Shown here: positions 4,605 to 5,272 of the stretch, piece by piece
How the letters are laid out: each line of letters opens with the position of its first letter
Numbering within the stretch: position 1 is the stretch's first letter
Position numbers and translations under genes: made by a program
From: Chloroflexota bacterium
GTDB lineage: Bacteria; Chloroflexota; Limnocylindria; Limnocylindrales; CSP1-4
Assembly: GCA_029858845.1 (NCBI GenBank)
Contig: JAOUEG010000145.1
Coordinates: forward strand, 1 to 5,272
Reading direction: 5' to 3'
Length of the DNA stretch: 5,272 nucleotides
Notes under the pieces: generated by a model
What the model saw: the letters and a program-made list of their open reading frames with translations, nothing else
What the model was told of the DNA's origin: nothing
Database searches by the model: none

Positions 4605-5272
4605 CTACGACTTGCCGGCCGGTCGCTGCGCCTGAAGCTTGGCCCACGTGTCCTTGAGCGTGAGGGTCCGGTCGAAGACGATCGCCCCGGGCCGGGAATC
4701 CGGGTCAGGCGTGAAGTAGCCCAGCCGCTCGAACTGGACGGTCTCGCCGATCGGTACCGTCGCCAGCGAAGGTTCGACGACGGCGTTCCGAAGCACCGTT
4801 TCCGACGCCGGGTTCAGGTCGGCGAAGAGATCGCGACCGTCGGTGCCGGGGTGCGGGCTGCTGAACAGGTGGTCGTACAGCCGGACCTCGGCCGGGACGG
4901 CGTGATCGGCGGAGACCCAGTGGAGCGTGGCCTTGGGCCGTCGACCATCGGGCGCATCGCCGCCGCGCGTGGCGGGATCGTACGTGCAGCGCAGCTCGAC
5001 GACCGTGCCTGCGGCGTCCTTGACGACCTCGCGACAGGTCACGAAGTAGGCGGAACGCAGCCGCACCTCTCGACCGGGGGCAAGGCGGAAGAACTTCGGC
5101 GGGGGCTCCTCCATGAAGTCGTCCCGTTCGATCCACAGCTCGCGACTGAACGGGACCCGCCGGCTGCCGGCAGACGGGTCCTCCGGGTTGTTGGCGACGT
5201 CCATCTCCTCGACGAGTCCCTCGGGAAAGTCCTCGATGACGACCTTCAGCGGGTCCAGCACGGCGAAGCGAC
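4605..5272 (-). CDS. glnS: Glutaminyl-tRNA synthetase, C-terminal about 221 residues (5' end outside window)
   Basis: GlnRS is a class I aminoacyl-tRNA synthetase that charges tRNA-Gln with glutamine in the cytoplasm, using ATP. The visible part is the C-terminal anticodon-binding region of two beta-barrels. Segments matching GlnRS as I know it, in order: RFAVLDPLKVVIE at the window edge, GSRRVPFSRELWIERDDF, EVRLRSAYFVTC, CTYDPATRGG then DAPDGRRPKATLHWVSADHA, VPAEVRLYDHLF, FERLGYFTPDPDS, and a final FDRTLTLKDTWAKL. The catalytic Rossmann domain with its HIGH- and KMSKS-type motifs lies beyond the right edge. The frame stays open to the edge, so the GTG at 5259-5261 is an internal valine, not a start. 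The protein ends shortly after WAKL, with no YqeY-like extension as in Deinococcus GlnRS. Its own substrate, tRNA-Gln(CTG), lies downstream on the same strand. Confidence 0.97.
   Translation of the reverse strand, partial: RFAVLDPLKVVIEDFPEGLVEEMDVANNPEDPSAGSRRVPFSRELWIERDDFMEEPPPKFFRLAPGREVRLRSAYFVTCREVVKDAAGTVVELRCTYDPATRGGDAPDGRRPKATLHWVSADHAVPAEVRLYDHLFSSPHPGTDGRDLFADLNPASETVLRNAVVEPSLATVPIGETVQFERLGYFTPDPDSRPGAIVFDRTLTLKDTWAKLQAQRPAGKS

Overview
The window is GC-rich bacterial chromosome with tightly packed genes. A true glutaminyl-tRNA synthetase argues against a typical actinomycete, because most of those make Gln-tRNA indirectly with GatCAB. The surface protein has an LPPTD-type tail that I associate with high-GC Chloroflexota (Limnocylindria-like lineages) and some Actinomycetota. 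A high-GC Chloroflexota lineage is therefore my best guess, by inference only.

Layout. Minus strand, left block: the N-terminal 324 residues of a CtpE-like P-type cation ATPase (1-972, running off the left edge). It overlaps by 4 bp (ATGA) the end of a 12-TM MFS transporter (969-2195). About 90 bp upstream lies a secreted, membrane-anchored surface protein with a CHAT/DIIPP/NWT-GQAI-C domain (2285-2923). A 305-bp divergent intergenic region follows (2924-3228), carrying an 18-bp perfect palindrome. Plus strand: an uncharacterised polytopic membrane protein of 345 residues (3229-4266). Minus strand, right block: tRNA-Gln(CTG) with encoded CCA (4400-4474) and its own promoter, then the C-terminal part of glnS (4605-5272, running off the right edge).

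How the parts relate. The ATPase and MFS genes are almost certainly co-translated; the substrate of neither can be read from the sequence. The surface protein may be cotranscribed with them, but a possible -10 box in front of the MFS gene also allows a separate transcript. The palindrome sits between the divergent surface-protein and membrane-protein genes and could control one or both. On the right, the synthetase gene is followed on the same strand by the gene for its own substrate tRNA.

I see no CRISPR array, insertion sequence, phage gene or toxin-antitoxin pair. Most of the window is ordinary. The points most worth following are the palindrome, the glnS/tRNA-Gln pairing, and the two poorly characterised envelope proteins.
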